Positions 53,456 to 64,000 of a stretch of 64,000 bases of DNA are shown piece after piece. A model generated the notes under the pieces. It was not told the origin of the DNA. It saw only the letters and a program-made list of their open reading frames with translations, and did no database searches. The position numbers and the translations under genes are program-made. The stretch lies in the NCBI GenBank assembly GCA_015499995.1, contig JADNRV010000192.1, positions 29,742 through 93,741 on the forward strand, read 5' to 3'. Position 1 is the stretch's first letter; every line of letters begins with the position of its first letter. The stretch is from Flammula alnicola (lineage: Eukaryota > Basidiomycota > Agaricomycetes > Agaricales > Strophariaceae).

Positions 53456-53870
53456 CACAGGGGAGCGTGCAGCGCGCACGAGCGCGACGCGGGCGAGACT
53501 GCGCAGCAGCCTGAAACCCAAATAACGGACCTTGCAGCCCAGGTGGTCCGACGTTACAGCATTGTTAACGCTACCGCACGATCGGCAAATAAGGAGTATT
53601 GGGTGGACAAGGGGGTCACCCAGATGAAGTCAGAGCTTGCCCAGCTCTCCCCACTTATTCGGCAAACTCGACGTTCTCGTTACACCAATGCGGGTCCCCC
53701 ACGGGATATCGTGCCAAAAGCCGCCCACTAAGGCCAACAATCGAAGCCTGCAACGAACAGGCCCCTCGCCCTTACGGGTCCGGAACAGTCCAACGTGGAA
53801 ACACCTACGGGCACTAGGTCTTGGGCCAAGGCCCCAACCGCACCCAGGATCGCCCTCCGCCCAGAGTCCC

Positions 53871-54969
53871 TCATCCGACTCCGGCCGGAGGCCGGTTGAA
53901 AGCAAACGCGTTAACATTGTCTTCCAGGAATTTCACAAGACCCCACACTAGGTGCGGCGCCCTGTGAGGCAGCATCGGGAACTTGGGGCACCTGAATAGA
54001 TGAGCGCGTTTGAGGATAAACCCCTCACGTACACCCGAGAGCCAATGGGTCGTCGATTCTGAACCGCTCGTAGTACGAGCCGATCGGAGCATGATTCGTA
54101 ATAGTACGGCACATGCGAGCAAACAACTGAGAGTTGCGACCGCCCGATTCAAGCCACGGCCCACCGCGAATGGGGGTCGGACGGAGAGGATTACCCTTTA
54201 GATCCTCCAGTTCCAAAAAGTTGGAACCAAGTAAGAACGGCTGCTCGTCAACTGATGTCTTCCAGACAGCCCTCGCAGTTTGGTCTGCCTTGGCCTTTAG
54301 CCAGGTGACCGATAAAGGAGTATCCGGGGTGACGTGCACCCCTGGAAACCCTGCAACGAGGTCGTGGGCCTCTTGATGAATGCCCCACTCCATATCAGAG
54401 GGGGACTCTGCAAAAGCGACTTTACGGTTTCCGCCACCACGGAACCACCGCTCAAGTGTCCGACAAATGGCCAGGGACAAAGCCTGATTCGAATGTGGGG
54501 AAGGGTCCACTGATAGGCGTGCAGCATGCATCGCATCAGTGAATATAACAATACAGGTGACATCTCCGAACGCAACAGCAGCGGAGATGGCAATCGCAAT
54601 GGCAGCGAGCTCAGCATCAGTACTGATAGCCCGCCTGACAGAGTGGCACCTGGCTAGAACCTGTGCCCCCTGTCGCTTAAGTACAACACCAGTGGCCGCC
54701 TGCCAAGGCCCCGGGGGGACTGAGTCGTCGACTCCAGCATAGATAGTACCTGGCTCGTCGTCGCACTTCTCGACGAGCTTATCCAGGATGATTTTCCAAG
54801 CCGCCTCAGGGTCCGCAGCCCCGGAGCGAGTTGGATAGTTAAGAAACTTGAACCGACTTGAATGTCGATCCATGAGACGATAACCAGGCCTGGCATCTGG
54901 AGCAAAAGGCTCCAGGGTCTCCAGACCAGATGGGTGGAACAGGGTGTTCCCCATGAGTCCGCCGGTCAC
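53871..54969 (-). pseudogene. LINE D RNase H and C-terminal zinc cluster
   Basis: A frame of 314 codons (54969-54025) contains FAPDARPGYRLMDRHSSRF, YAGVDDSVPPGPW, DAELAAI, FTDAMHAARLS and IHQEAHD, reaching ALGCT. A small deletion near 54020 shifts the rest (GVRE/KRAHLFRCPKF...) into another frame ending at 53871. RNase H removes the RNA strand during cDNA synthesis in this LINE type. The upstream RT frame ends 54966, overlapping by 4 bases because of a 1-base shift. Confidence 0.88.
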
Positions 54970-56147
54970 TTTATGACGGTGATCGACGGGATATGTTCGA
55001 TGGCCCTCCGATGAGGGACGGCCTTCTTTAGAAGAGGGCCCGCCATAAAGGAGCGGACCGGGTGAGTATCAGACAGAATGGAAATCTGGGCAACAGCCCT
55101 GGAATTCAGTCTATCCAACAGTACAGGGATGGGAAGGAGGCCCGCGAGAGCCTCCACCCCACCTGAGGGCGAGGTGCGAAAGCACCCAGTGATCCAAAGT
55201 CCCGCCTTGCACTGGACATTAGTGAGCTGTGCCATAAGGCCCTTGCAACGGGCTTTACGGAAGTACCACATGCGATACCCATATGTAATTATGGGGATCA
55301 CACATGTATGGTAGAGGAGACCCTTCTGGATGGGCGTCAGACTCCTAGTAGAGGACCCAAGCATTTTCATCGAAACTACCGATGTAAATCCCTTGGTTGA
55401 GTAGTAACGCACATGCTCGTTGAAGGAGAGCTTGCGGTCAAAATAAAACCCCAAATAGCGCCAAAACGGCTTAGGTTGGAGTGGGGTAGCACCAGTATAG
55501 GGCACCTCGCCCAAATCAATGCTCGGATTATACCTGTCGCGCGATCGGTCGAAGTGAAAAACCTCTGACTTGGCATGCTCAAGCGCAAGTGCAAACTTGG
55601 TGAAGAGTTCAAATACAATCTTGTAAGCTTTTTGAAGGTTTACAATATTGGAGTCTAGGTCCGGCCCCTGTGAAATGAGGGTACCATCGTCTACATAGGA
55701 CAGGAGGTCGACCTCGAGATGAATCTCAAGGCACCTCTTGTAGAAAAGGCACATAATGGGCGCCAAGTAAATAGCTGACAGGACAGGAGACAGAGCAGAG
55801 CCCTGACCCACACCCACATCGGCTTGGAGAGGATCGGACAAGAAAGAGTTCCACGCATAGCGTGTTTTCCTCTCGACCAAATAAGAGCTGAAAAACTTGA
55901 CCACCAGGGGTGGAAAGCCAAGCTTCCGAAGAATAGTCACAAGTACTTCGTGATTAAGAGAAGGGAAAAACTGAGCGAGATCGAAGGCGACCACACTAGT
56001 CTTTAACCCCTTCGCCCACCCCGCCCGCACCATGTGCGTTAAGAATAGGCCCGCATCCTCGGTGGAGCGCCCTCGGACACCACCCACCTGATTAGGATGA
56101 AATATGTCCAGTTTGACACCATCGAACTGAATGCGATTCGAGATCAT
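54966..56147 (-). pseudogene. LINE D reverse transcriptase, best-preserved RT in the window
   Basis: A 393-codon open frame: IFHPNQVGGVRGRSTEDAG, VVAFDLAQFFPSLNHE (Asp of the catalytic triad), GVGQGSALSPVLSAIYL, LLSYVDDGTLIS (catalytic YVDD at about 55690), FRYLGFYFDRKLSF-type thumb, and the conserved connection region. Upstream motifs continue beyond 56147 but are separated by a 10-bp tandem duplication (tattcagaag, 56170-56189) that shifts the frame; a further stop lies at ~56508. Repairs are not attempted here. As it stands the copy is inactive. Confidence 0.9.
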
Positions 56148-56933
56148 TTTCTCGATGAGTTTACCTATGGTATTCAGAAGTATTCAGAAGCACAATAGGT
56201 CTGAATGCCTTAGGAGTGGAGTACGACGGCTTGCCCGGTTTGGGGATGATAACCGACATGGAGTCCTTGAATGGAGATGGCCAGTAGCCCACACGCATGC
56301 AAGCATTGGCAATCGAGAGGAGAACCTCAACAGAGTGAGGGTCTCTATGTACAATCTTCTTCAGGTGGGACCAATTGACATGATCCGGACCCAGAGAAGA
56401 AAGACCAGAACACGCAGAGAGAGCCTCTGTGAGTTCCAGCGGAGAGAAGGGAACCCATTCCCGAGCAGGTAACTGAGGAATGGAGTCCAGAAGATCAGCG
56501 TCATATGTTCAGTCAGACGCGGAATTGTACGTGCCATGCAGGGCATCCCACAAGGCAGGCATATCATTGCAGGGCTCTCCACGATATTGGATAGCCTCGC
56601 TGGGAGGTAGTTTCCGTTGTTGGACCCAATTCATCAGGTCCCATGGGCGCTTGTTAACAGACGCGATCTCTGCGATCCGTTGATCGAAGAAGATGTGCTT
56701 GACATTCCGGACTACATTCCGGAAAGATTTCCAATTCTCGGCAGATCGCTCTAGCCGGTACTGGTGTATAGCATCTTGGCACTCCTGGTTCCACCAGGGC
56801 TTAGATCGCTTTGTGATTGAGGACTCTTTGGCATGGGAATCCCATGCATCAGAGAAGACCGAAGCCACAGCTTGCGCTGCGGCCTCAATCTGTTCCTCGG
56901 AATTCAGTGAAGCACGCGGGTCGATGGCCGCCA

Positions 56934-57300
56934 TGTTAAAGGTGGCAAGCGCGGGAACGTGTGACGCAGCTGTGCGCCTAATATGAGCAACTCGAAGCAA
57001 GGGACACAGGAGCTATAGTAAGCTGAAGTCCAGAGTGAGTAACTAATTGTATTGGGCAAAATACTAACTACTTGCCTGAAGTCCAGAGTGAGTAACTAAG
57101 GACTTCTGGCAAATGTCAAAAGACTTTATATACTAAATAGAAAGGATCTAGAAAGTATCTGGAGATGATCTGGAGATGATCTAGAACATGATAAGAATCT
57201 AATCTACAAGTGCACAACAAGTGAAAAGGAGGAAGTGCAGATAAGAGATAAGATAAGATAAGATAAGATAACTTGGAGACATGTGCAGGCAGTTTTAACA
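56934..57300 (-). mobile_element. 3' LTR of copia copy 2 (367 bp)
   Basis: TG..CA ends as in the other two LTRs, with a GATAA array at 57240-57271 and the duplicated CTGGAGATGAT unit (57158-57179). It inserted into LINE D between MAAIDPRAS and the upstream endonuclease end, and is followed on the coding strand side by the polypurine-like CACGGGGGGA (57301-57310). The partner 5' LTR and the other side of LINE D are not present. Confidence 0.88.
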
Positions 57301-57370
57301 TCCCCCCGTGATCTCACAAGTCTCCAAAGTAGACTACAGAGTCCATAGATAAAAGTAGAGTAGAAAGAGA

Positions 57371-58684
57371 CTAAGGCCTAATGCCCATTTGGTCTCTACA
57401 GAATTGAACCTTGGGAGCAGGGAGTGGTTTAGTGAGAATATCTGCAATTTGTTCTGCAGTAGGAATATAAGAAGGGGCAATGCGTTTGTCATTAACAGCA
57501 TCCCTAAGCCAGTAAAAGCGCAGATCCAAGTGTTTCATGCGCCCATGATGCTCAGGATTCTTGGACACACTGATAGCAGACTGATTGTCCATGTGTAAAG
57601 TAGATGGCTGGTCAACAATATAGCCAAATTCACCAAGGATATTGCGCATCCAGGCAATCTCCTTGCCAGCTTCAACTGCAGCCACATACTCAGATTCAGT
57701 AGTGGACAAAGTAACTAGACTTTGCAGTTTACTGCCCCAGCCAATAGCACCACCAGCCATCATAGTCACATAACCACCAGTAGAGCGGCCAGTGTCAATG
57801 CAATCACCATGAGCAGCATCAGAGTAAGTGGTGAACAGCTCAGAGCCAATTTCACCAGAATACTGCAACTTGTACTCTAAGGTGCCCTTGAGATAGCGGA
57901 ACAAATGCTTGACAGCAGCCCAATGCCTGGGACCAGGATTGCAGTTAAAGTGTCCCAAATAGGACACAGCATGCGCAATATCAGGGCGAGTCATGGTAGC
58001 CAAATACTGCAATGACCCAATAGCACTGAGGTAAGGAGTATTGCGCATAGCTTCCACTTCTGCAGCATTCTGAGGACCCATGTCTTTGGACAAGACAGTG
58101 CCAGGTGCAATAGGAGTGAGGACAGGGTGCGAATCAGTCATACTGTAGCACTCAAGCATGTCCAGAATGAATTGGTGCTGATGGAGCGACACAAGATGCT
58201 TCTGGCGATCTCTAGTGACTGCAACACCAAGTAGAAACTCAGTGGGTCCGAGATCGCGACATTTGAAGTGCTGAGCAAGTTGCTTGACCGCATTGTCAAC
58301 AGCTGCAGTGGACTTGGATGCAAAGGTAATGTCATCAATGTAAATGGGCACAAAGATCTTGATGTCTCCATTAGAGTAGATATAGACAGAGCGGTCAGAT
58401 TCAACGTGTTTGAAGCCCATCTCAGTGAGAGCAGCATGCAACTTGATATTCCATTGTCGCGCAGACTGCTTGAGACCATAGAGGGATTTTCGGAGTCTGC
58501 AAACCATATTAGGTCCACCTTGGTGAAAACCTTCAGGTTGCATCATGTATATCCACTCATCTAGGTCACCATTGGTAAAAGCAGCTGAAATGTCAACATA
58601 GCGCAGTTCAAGGTTCTCAAGTGCAGCCAATGCAAAGATCATGCGCAGAGTTGCAGGACGAAATGTAGGAGCAAAGACCTCGTG
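57371..58684 (-). pseudogene. Copia copy 2: RT and RNase H, 5' truncated
   Basis: An open minus-strand frame of ~437 copia codons ends at 57371: HEVFAPTFRPATL, AAFTNGDLDEWIYM, CRLRKSLYGLKQSARQW, VPIYIDDITFAS (catalytic YIDD), LGVAVTRD, YSDAAHGDC, TESEYVA, HMDNQSAI, KHLDLRFYWL, ending QMGIRP. It is nearly identical to copy 1 over this part, so the two are recent relatives. Upstream of 58684 the copia sequence stops abruptly; RT N-terminus, integrase and gag are missing. Confidence 0.93.
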
Positions 58685-59430
58685 TAGCATTGGCGGGAGC
58701 TCCACGGCAGGATTTTGGCATTTGACGTTCAGAAGTCACCAACTTGCCGCTTCTGAGTTTCAATTTGGCAGGGCATCCCGCGCTTCCTTCCTCCCATTCC
58801 AGGCGCTGCAAATGGTGTGAGTAATTTATCATAGCAATAATCGAACAAAATCGGTTCATTTCTGACAAAAACATTACATGTACTACATGATATGGTGTAC
58901 CGAAGAGAACACAAGAGAACCAATATAGAGGGTTGTTTCTCGACCTCGCGACCTACATCCCAGCCCCGAGCGATATTGGCCGTTCACGATCTTGGAACAG
59001 TGTTCCATGCTTCCTTCTTTTGTTCGAGCTTTTCTTTGCGAAGTAAGGACCTTGAAACAAGATAGTCAATTAGTTACGAATTTGTGAAAAACAATTGACC
59101 ACTTCTTACTTTCTGGGAGTGCTTCAAAACTTGATCTGGAGCTGGACGCAACGGTATCTGCGGTGTCACTTTGCGACTCTGGTTTGCTAGCTAGAGATGA
59201 GCAATATCCGCGAGCAGGAAAACATAACAGGATAGATAAGCATACCAGTTAATTTAATGATATCGAGGCAGGAGACTGCCAGGCCAGAGGTGACTTGAGC
59301 AGAGAATGTGCGATGCAAGGTGGTAAGTGAGAGGTGAATGGAAAAAAATCAGGCTGACTCACAGGGGATTTTTCAGCATTAAGAGCTAGATAGAGTACAG
59401 TAAGTAATGTTGTCCCAAGATCATGAATCA
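58685..59430 (-). pseudogene. Gene-like remnant with introns, unidentified
   Basis: Minus-strand coding-like pieces: a KVTPQ/SSSRSSFEALPE-type exon around 59110-59180 followed by a GTAAG..TTTCAAG intron (~59045-59109) and a Lys/Glu-rich LRKEKLEQKKEAWNT stretch (~58985-59043) that soon meets a stop. It is probably continuous with the exons at 59455-59840. No domain recognised. Confidence 0.3.
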
Positions 59431-59454
59431 CACGTACTTTGAAAAGCTTGGATC

Positions 59455-59840
59455 CTATCCAGAGCTTGTCTCTCCCACCACTAATGCCCCAATTTCACCC
59501 ATTCCAGCATCCTGTACTTGATCAAGAGGAGCCGCCGAGTCTGGCGTAGTTGATGGAGGAACAGCCAATGACTCCAGAGACTGAACCGTTGTCCTTGACA
59601 CAGATGGAACTGGCGGTGGTTGAAGAGAAACTCCCGCAGCAGATGTTATCTCGATCCTGTCAGCGTGACGCAAACACCATTGGCAGTGTCAAGCAATTGT
59701 CTGAAGTGGTACTCACCTTCGTTGTAGATGAAACTGCTGGTGTCTCATTTGGCTCGGTGGTCTCGCTGGCAGGCTTGGCGCAAAGAGGAAGGGTGAAACT
59801 TAGGGTGAAAACGGAGAAAACGTCCAAGTCGAGTCAGTGA
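59455..59840 (-). pseudogene. Possible host gene exons, Ser/Thr/Pro-rich
   Basis: A minus-strand 60-nt intron with clean borders (GTGAGT at 59716 down, CTGACAG ending 59657) separates a PASETTEPNETPAVSSTTK-type exon from a Ser/Pro/Thr-rich exon (59656-59455). The best open frames of the two exons are not in the same phase across this intron, so the gene is either broken or spliced differently. Ser/Thr/Pro-rich proteins of this kind are common in fungi and no function can be given. Confidence 0.35.
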
Positions 59841-60539
59841 CTCAGTGGATGGCCGAAGTGGCTGTTTCCAGGTCACGTGAAGTAACAACTTTCTGAGCCA
59901 CTGGCAAGAGAACTTTGCAAAGTGTGCCCTGCATGGAGGTGAATATGACAAATGTTGGATGCATTTAGAATATGGAATTGACATGGAATGGAAATTATGC
60001 GAGGAGAATTAAGCTAGCGACAGAATTACATTTTTTTGACCGACTGTAAACAATTTTAACCGATGCAATTGGTAAATACCGAGCATAACCAATCTAAGCC
60101 AAACTGAACCGCCGGCATTCTCACTGGGCTTCAGTACTTTAGGCCTCTCAACTTTAAAGAGGTTGTCAAGGGTTGTTCTCACGTCATCCTAACACATTGA
60201 AATATTTTATTTGGAAGAAATTTATTTTATGGCTCAGCAGAGAGAGAACGAGAATAAGTTTGACCCCTCAAAAGGCAAGGACTTAAAAGTTAAAGCTAGA
60301 AGCTTGTCCAAGGTGGCGGCCAATTGAACTCCATACACGGCTTCCTACTCCGGTTCTTTGCAATACATATTAAAATAGGGAGATAATGAATTGAAGGTAC
60401 AGTTTATTTAGAATTTTTCGACCGTCTGGAATTCCAATCCGGGGCTTCGGTATGTACTAACCTGCATCGCTTGCTGCACTGTGCTTCAATTTTTCGAAAC
60501 TTACTGCCAAAAACAGCTGCTTCGATGATAAAAAAAGGT
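59841..60539. other. Non-coding DNA between host-gene remnant and LINE E
   Basis: Mixed AT-rich sequence without a convincing gene, tRNA or terminal repeat. It is the least repeat-like part of the window and may be true intergenic DNA. A short overlapping open frame (59745-59984, minus) lacks support. Confidence 0.3.
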
Positions 60540-60660
60540 CATCTCTCCTTTTCCAGTAACTACTACGGTCGACCGTGGGAACAAACTCAGCAACCAGCAA
60601 CATCGTCCCCCACAGCTTCACACCGTCGAGCGCTCTTGGGCGCTCTGTTACTAGCACGCA

Positions 60661-62774
60661 ATGCCGCCCAAACCTAATCCGAATCCCAAAGGTGGTGGCG
60701 ATCGATCTACCCGATCGCCCGCCACGCCTGCTCTAGTCGATCCGCTGGCTGGTTTATCCCCAGCGGAGAGACTCGCTGTTCAGCAGGCCGCCCTCGCAAG
60801 GCTGGCCCCCTCTACCACTGCGTCTGTTCAGGCAGCGCAGTCTACTGCATCTCCCTCCCCCAGAGGCAGGTGTACGCATCTCCAGTTCCTCAGCAGACGA
60901 GGCAACTCACACCGAGACCCGATCGACCTCGATCGAGGTCTTCGATTATCCACGACGACAGTGAGGTGCCCTACGGCGAAGAGGGCAATCCTGGCGACGA
61001 AGACGAGGACATGTATGGGGAGGAAGCCCCCCCTGCAGGTCCTTCTACCCGCGATAGCACCACCGCACCTCCGGAGACAGACGACGAGGTGATGCATCGA
61101 CTCTCTGAGTCTCTTCGGATGGCATCGTCTTGGTTTCGTCGCTCCGGCGGCGAGGCCTTCGACAGTGCTGGTTCGGAGGTCTCTCGACCTCTCGCATCGT
61201 CCATCGTTGGGTTTATCTCAGCGGTGTACTCATCTTCGTGGTGGGAAGCCACTACACTCAACGCGGACGGTAATCGCACCGTCCACGAGCTTACTTCGAC
61301 GGTTGTGGCCTCGGTCTCCCCTCACGAGGAGACGATTCATGCCTCCACGGCCTCCATTCTCCCTGGTGCTTCCAGGTCGGGTCCTATGGACACTGACACG
61401 GACACTGGGATGTCATCCGCGACCCCCGCCCCCAGGACTAGGAAGTCCACTGGCAAGGCTAGGGAGCCGGCGTTCACAGCGCCTTCTGGTGCAGCGGCAC
61501 CTCCGAAGTCGCAGCCTCCGGCTGCGCCTTCGAAGGGTGCCCCTGCCCCCCGTCAGCCTCGCAAGAGGCCGGCGGACTCCTACTTGAGGCCCCCGCCTCC
61601 TATTCCCCCCCGGCCAGCCGGTTATCCGTCCACCCGTCAGAGCTATGCTCAGATGGCTGCGGCCAACCCGATGTCCCAGAGAGACCCCGCCATGGGCCCT
61701 AGTGCCTTTGGTGGTGGACCCCCTCGCTATCCACCCGCGCCTCGAGTTCCTGCCATGCAGGCGGAACTCTCTGGCAATAAACGATACCTGTCGTCTCCGA
61801 TAGGGCCGGCCTCTGCGAAGAAGCAGAAGACCACCCCGTCGTTTACTTCGTCTGGACCTACTCGCAAGCAGGTCCTGATCCAATACTCTGGCCCTGGGGA
61901 GCGCCCCAAGGACAGCAAAATCGTCGAGCTTCGTGATAAGATCGACAAAGGACTCCGAGATGCAGCCAGGACCCTTCGGGTCCTGTCTGCCTCTCGTGCG
62001 TACGAGGGCATTTCCCTCGCTACCTCTGGTGTGGCCAACGAGGCCGACCTCAACGTTATCCGTGGATTCGTCCATGCTATCACCCCCACATCCGACACCC
62101 TTGACGTGTGGGTTGGGCTCCCCACCTCGAAGTCTTATCTCAAGGCTCTCGATCTACCCGCGTTCAGTGACTACAACACTAGGACCCCTACCAATGCGAC
62201 AGAGGTTAAGATGGCGATGCTCGCCTCTCCTCTGTCCATGGATATATGCTCGCGGGTCCCCCTCGCGTCATCCGCAACTCGAAGGCGAGCTCTACCGCTC
62301 ACGCCTTCTTCGAAATCTACGACTCGCAGTCGGGTCAACGCGCGAAGCGTCTTATCAACAAGACCTTCATGTTCCGTGGAAGGGTGATTCTCATTCGCCC
62401 AACCACTGTTAGCCCGGAGTCCCCCTCTGCACTCGATGCTGGAGGTGGGGCCACCCGAGGAACTCCTGCAAGCGCGCCAGCCGATCTGTGCGCGCTGCTC
62501 TGGCCCGCATGAGGCGGAGGTGCATCGCATCGCCGCCTCGTGCTGCAAACCTCACCCGGAGGCTAAGCCCCCGACCAAAGGCACTCCGCTTGGTACGGAC
62601 TGCCCCCACACCGCGCGGTGCCCTTCGTGCCGCAAGGATCATTGGGCCACGTCGAGCCACTGCTCGTTTTGGCGTCACCGCTTCGTCCGTCCGTGGATCG
62701 AGGCTAAATATGCTGAGGTACGTGATTTTTGGCTAAATCGTCGTCCCACCCATCGCTCACATAACGTAGCTTAA
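60661..62774 (+). pseudogene. LINE E ORF1: gag-like zinc-knuckle protein, frameshifted
   Basis: ATG 60661 (MPPKPNPNP as in LINE A). A 1-base loss near 60863 moves the frame to the long open stretch 60870-62243, which holds a Pro/Ser/Asp-rich N part, DDEVMHRLSESLRMASSWF, a long Pro/Ala linker, GPTRKQVLIQYSGPG, and the RNA-binding-like domain with VVGLPTSKSYLKALDLPAFSDY-type sequence. A second shift lies near 62245, and two more around 62410-62460 within the first knuckle. The final part, 62436-62774, contains CARCSGPHEAEVHRIAASCC and CPSCRKDHWATSSHC. Stop TAA 62772-62774 overlaps ORF2 ATG. Confidence 0.85.
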
Positions 62775-64000
62775 TGCCAGTACAACCATGCTGGATGAGG
62801 TGCGGGTGTTGAGTTGGAACGTGGCCAGGGACGGGATGTCCCTGGATGTAATACTATCTACTGTACCAACATTATGATATTATATTCGTTCAAGAACCCC
62901 CTTGGCGACACATAAGGACCGCCCCGTCTGCTAAAACCAGAAAGGGCGAGGATGTCATAGGCGCACCGAACCACCCAGATGGCTGGCAATGGTCCGTGCG
63001 CCCACTACTGTCGATGAGCGACCCCGGGTTATGACCTACGTTTCGACTAGGTTAGCCCGGTATCGTCCGTCTATACGAAGGGATGTGATCGATCACCCCG
63101 ATATACAGGTCCTGTCACTCTCAACAAGTGCCGAGACCTTCTTTTTGATGAACGTCTACTCTGACGCGGACCATGGGGCCATTAACTGGCTCAAGGCCCA
63201 CGACACTGCACTTCCTCGCTTCCATTTCATGGGCGGGGACTTCAACGCACACTCCGAGGACTGGGACGAAGGTCACAGTGGTCGGGAGGGATGCGCTCTC
63301 TCACTGCAGCAGTCCGCTGCTATTCTTGGGCTTGAACTGGCTGCTTTTGGCAACCCAGGGCCCACGCACATACCAAGAGATCCCACCAAGCGCAAAACGG
63401 TGATCGATCTCGCTTTCGTCCCACCTAACCAGGTGATTGACGGTACTGTTGTCCGATGCCCGGACATTCAACTCAAATCGGATCATATTCCGATCTCGAT
63501 CACACTGGACATCTCTCCTGCCCCTAACGGGGCGGTTCGGATGTCTCTTCCTACTGATGATGTCCCGGCATTCATCAATTCTATCAGTTCTGGGCTCCGG
63601 GCCATTGACCCGACTGCCCCTCTGAACTCCGAGGAACAGATCGAGGCTGCTGCGCAAGCGGTGGCATTGGTCTTCTCTTCTGCATGGGATTCCCATGCCA
63701 AAGAGTCCTTGTTACCCGGCGATCTAAGCCCTGGTGGACCCAGGAGTGCTCAGATGCCCTCGACACGTTCCGGCGCAGTCGCCTGCCCGAGGACTGGAAA
63801 TCTTTTCGGAAGATCATCCGAGATGTCAAGCGCGAGTTCTTTGATCAACGGATCCATGAAATCGCGTCTGCTAACAAGCGCCCGTGGGACCTCATGAATT
63901 GGGTCCAGCAGCGCAAGCTTCCTCCTTGTGAGGCTCTCCATTATCGTGGCGAGCCTTGCAACGACATGCCCGCCCTGTGGGACGCGCTCCACGTACTACA
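62774..64000 (+). pseudogene. LINE E ORF2: EEP endonuclease and start of RT, partial
   Basis: ATG 62774 in TAATG. A base missing near 62787 and others up to ~62985 disturb the SWNVARDG..QEPPW part. From 62989 the frame is open for 240 codons with NVYSDADHGAINWL, MGGDFNAHSEDWD, TVIDLAFVPP and LKSDHIPI, then a 1-base loss near 63705 shifts into the RT N-terminal part (SKPWWTQECSDALD, RPWDLMNWVQQRKLPP, PCNDMPALWDALH), which leaves the window. All EEP catalytic motifs are recognisable. Confidence 0.88.

Larger units (their letters stand above)
53456..56933 (-). mobile_element. LINE copy D, lacking 3' tail and 5' part
   Basis: 3' UTR 53456-53870, then RNase H, RT and the start of the region after the endonuclease. 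Its 3' end stops in CTCCCCTGTGAG, about 120 bp before the tail and poly(A) seen in the 38.3 kb copy, and joins copia gag. At 56933 the copy is cut by the 3' LTR of copia copy 2. Because a LINE insertion should end in poly(A), the 53455 junction must be secondary (deletion or recombination). Confidence 0.88.
60540..64000 (+). mobile_element. LINE copy E, 5' complete, runs off the window
   Basis: The leader TCATCTCTCCTTTT..CCAGTAACTACTACGG is shared with LINE A at 25703, which fixes the 5' end near 60540. ORF1, TAATG, endonuclease and the first part of RT follow without a nested insertion. Frame breaks show it is inactive as read, but it is the most complete 5' half available here and serves as the empty-site reference for the insertion in LINE A. 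Confidence 0.88.

Overview
This window looks like a transposon graveyard from a filamentous fungus, most likely an agaricomycete (mushroom-forming basidiomycete). The evidence is the style of the retroelements (non-LTR elements with CCHC gag, EEP endonuclease, YVDD reverse transcriptase and RNase H; Ty1/copia; Ty3/gypsy integrases of the type common in mushrooms), short GT..AG introns of about 50-60 nt, and the absence of any bacterial gene organisation. The organism assignment is inference. I found no intact single-copy host gene. The only gene-like sequences outside mobile elements are broken multi-exon remnants.

Layout. 1-15.5 kb: decayed multi-exon genes interleaved with terminal-inverted-repeat (TIR) elements whose subterminal regions are packed with TGGACTCC-type or TGGAATCC-type words. 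15.6-24 kb: two decayed Ty3/gypsy integrases on the minus strand. One is split by a 5.2 kb TIR element (16787-22008) flanked by a perfect 8-bp target-site duplication (TSD). 25.7-31.3 kb: a nearly full-length but broken LINE (copy A) containing a TIR element that itself contains another TIR element. 31.4-32.5 kb: a tRNA-headed, poly(A)-tailed SINE with a 12-bp TSD and a degenerate tRNA-Thr-like sequence. 32.6-53.5 kb: one copia element (copy 1, minus strand) blown apart by at least four successive insertions. In order these are a SINE that received a SINE-LINE chimera that received a foldback element; an LTR-like insert carrying a TIR element; LINE B; and LINE C. LINE C is itself hit by a solo copia LTR, a small SINE, a TIR element and a LINE tail. 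53.5-58.7 kb: LINE D and a 5'-truncated copia copy 2 with its 3' LTR. 58.7-60.5 kb: weak host-gene remnants. 60.5-64 kb: LINE E, which runs off the window.

How the pieces work together. LINE copies A-E belong to one family. ORF1 encodes a zinc-knuckle RNA-binding protein. ORF2 encodes endonuclease, RT and RNase H, and its ATG overlaps the ORF1 stop (TAATG). The ~1 kb SINE shares the LINE 3' tail, so the LINE machinery probably mobilises it. The chimera at 34888-38439 (SINE 5' part joined to LINE 3' part, one TSD) looks like a template-switch product of that machinery. The TIR elements form a superfamily (8-bp TSD, left end GAGGTCTTT, right end AAAGTACTG or AAAGTACAG). Several members carry a tRNA-like module with recognisable A and B boxes. 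No transposase for them is visible in the window.
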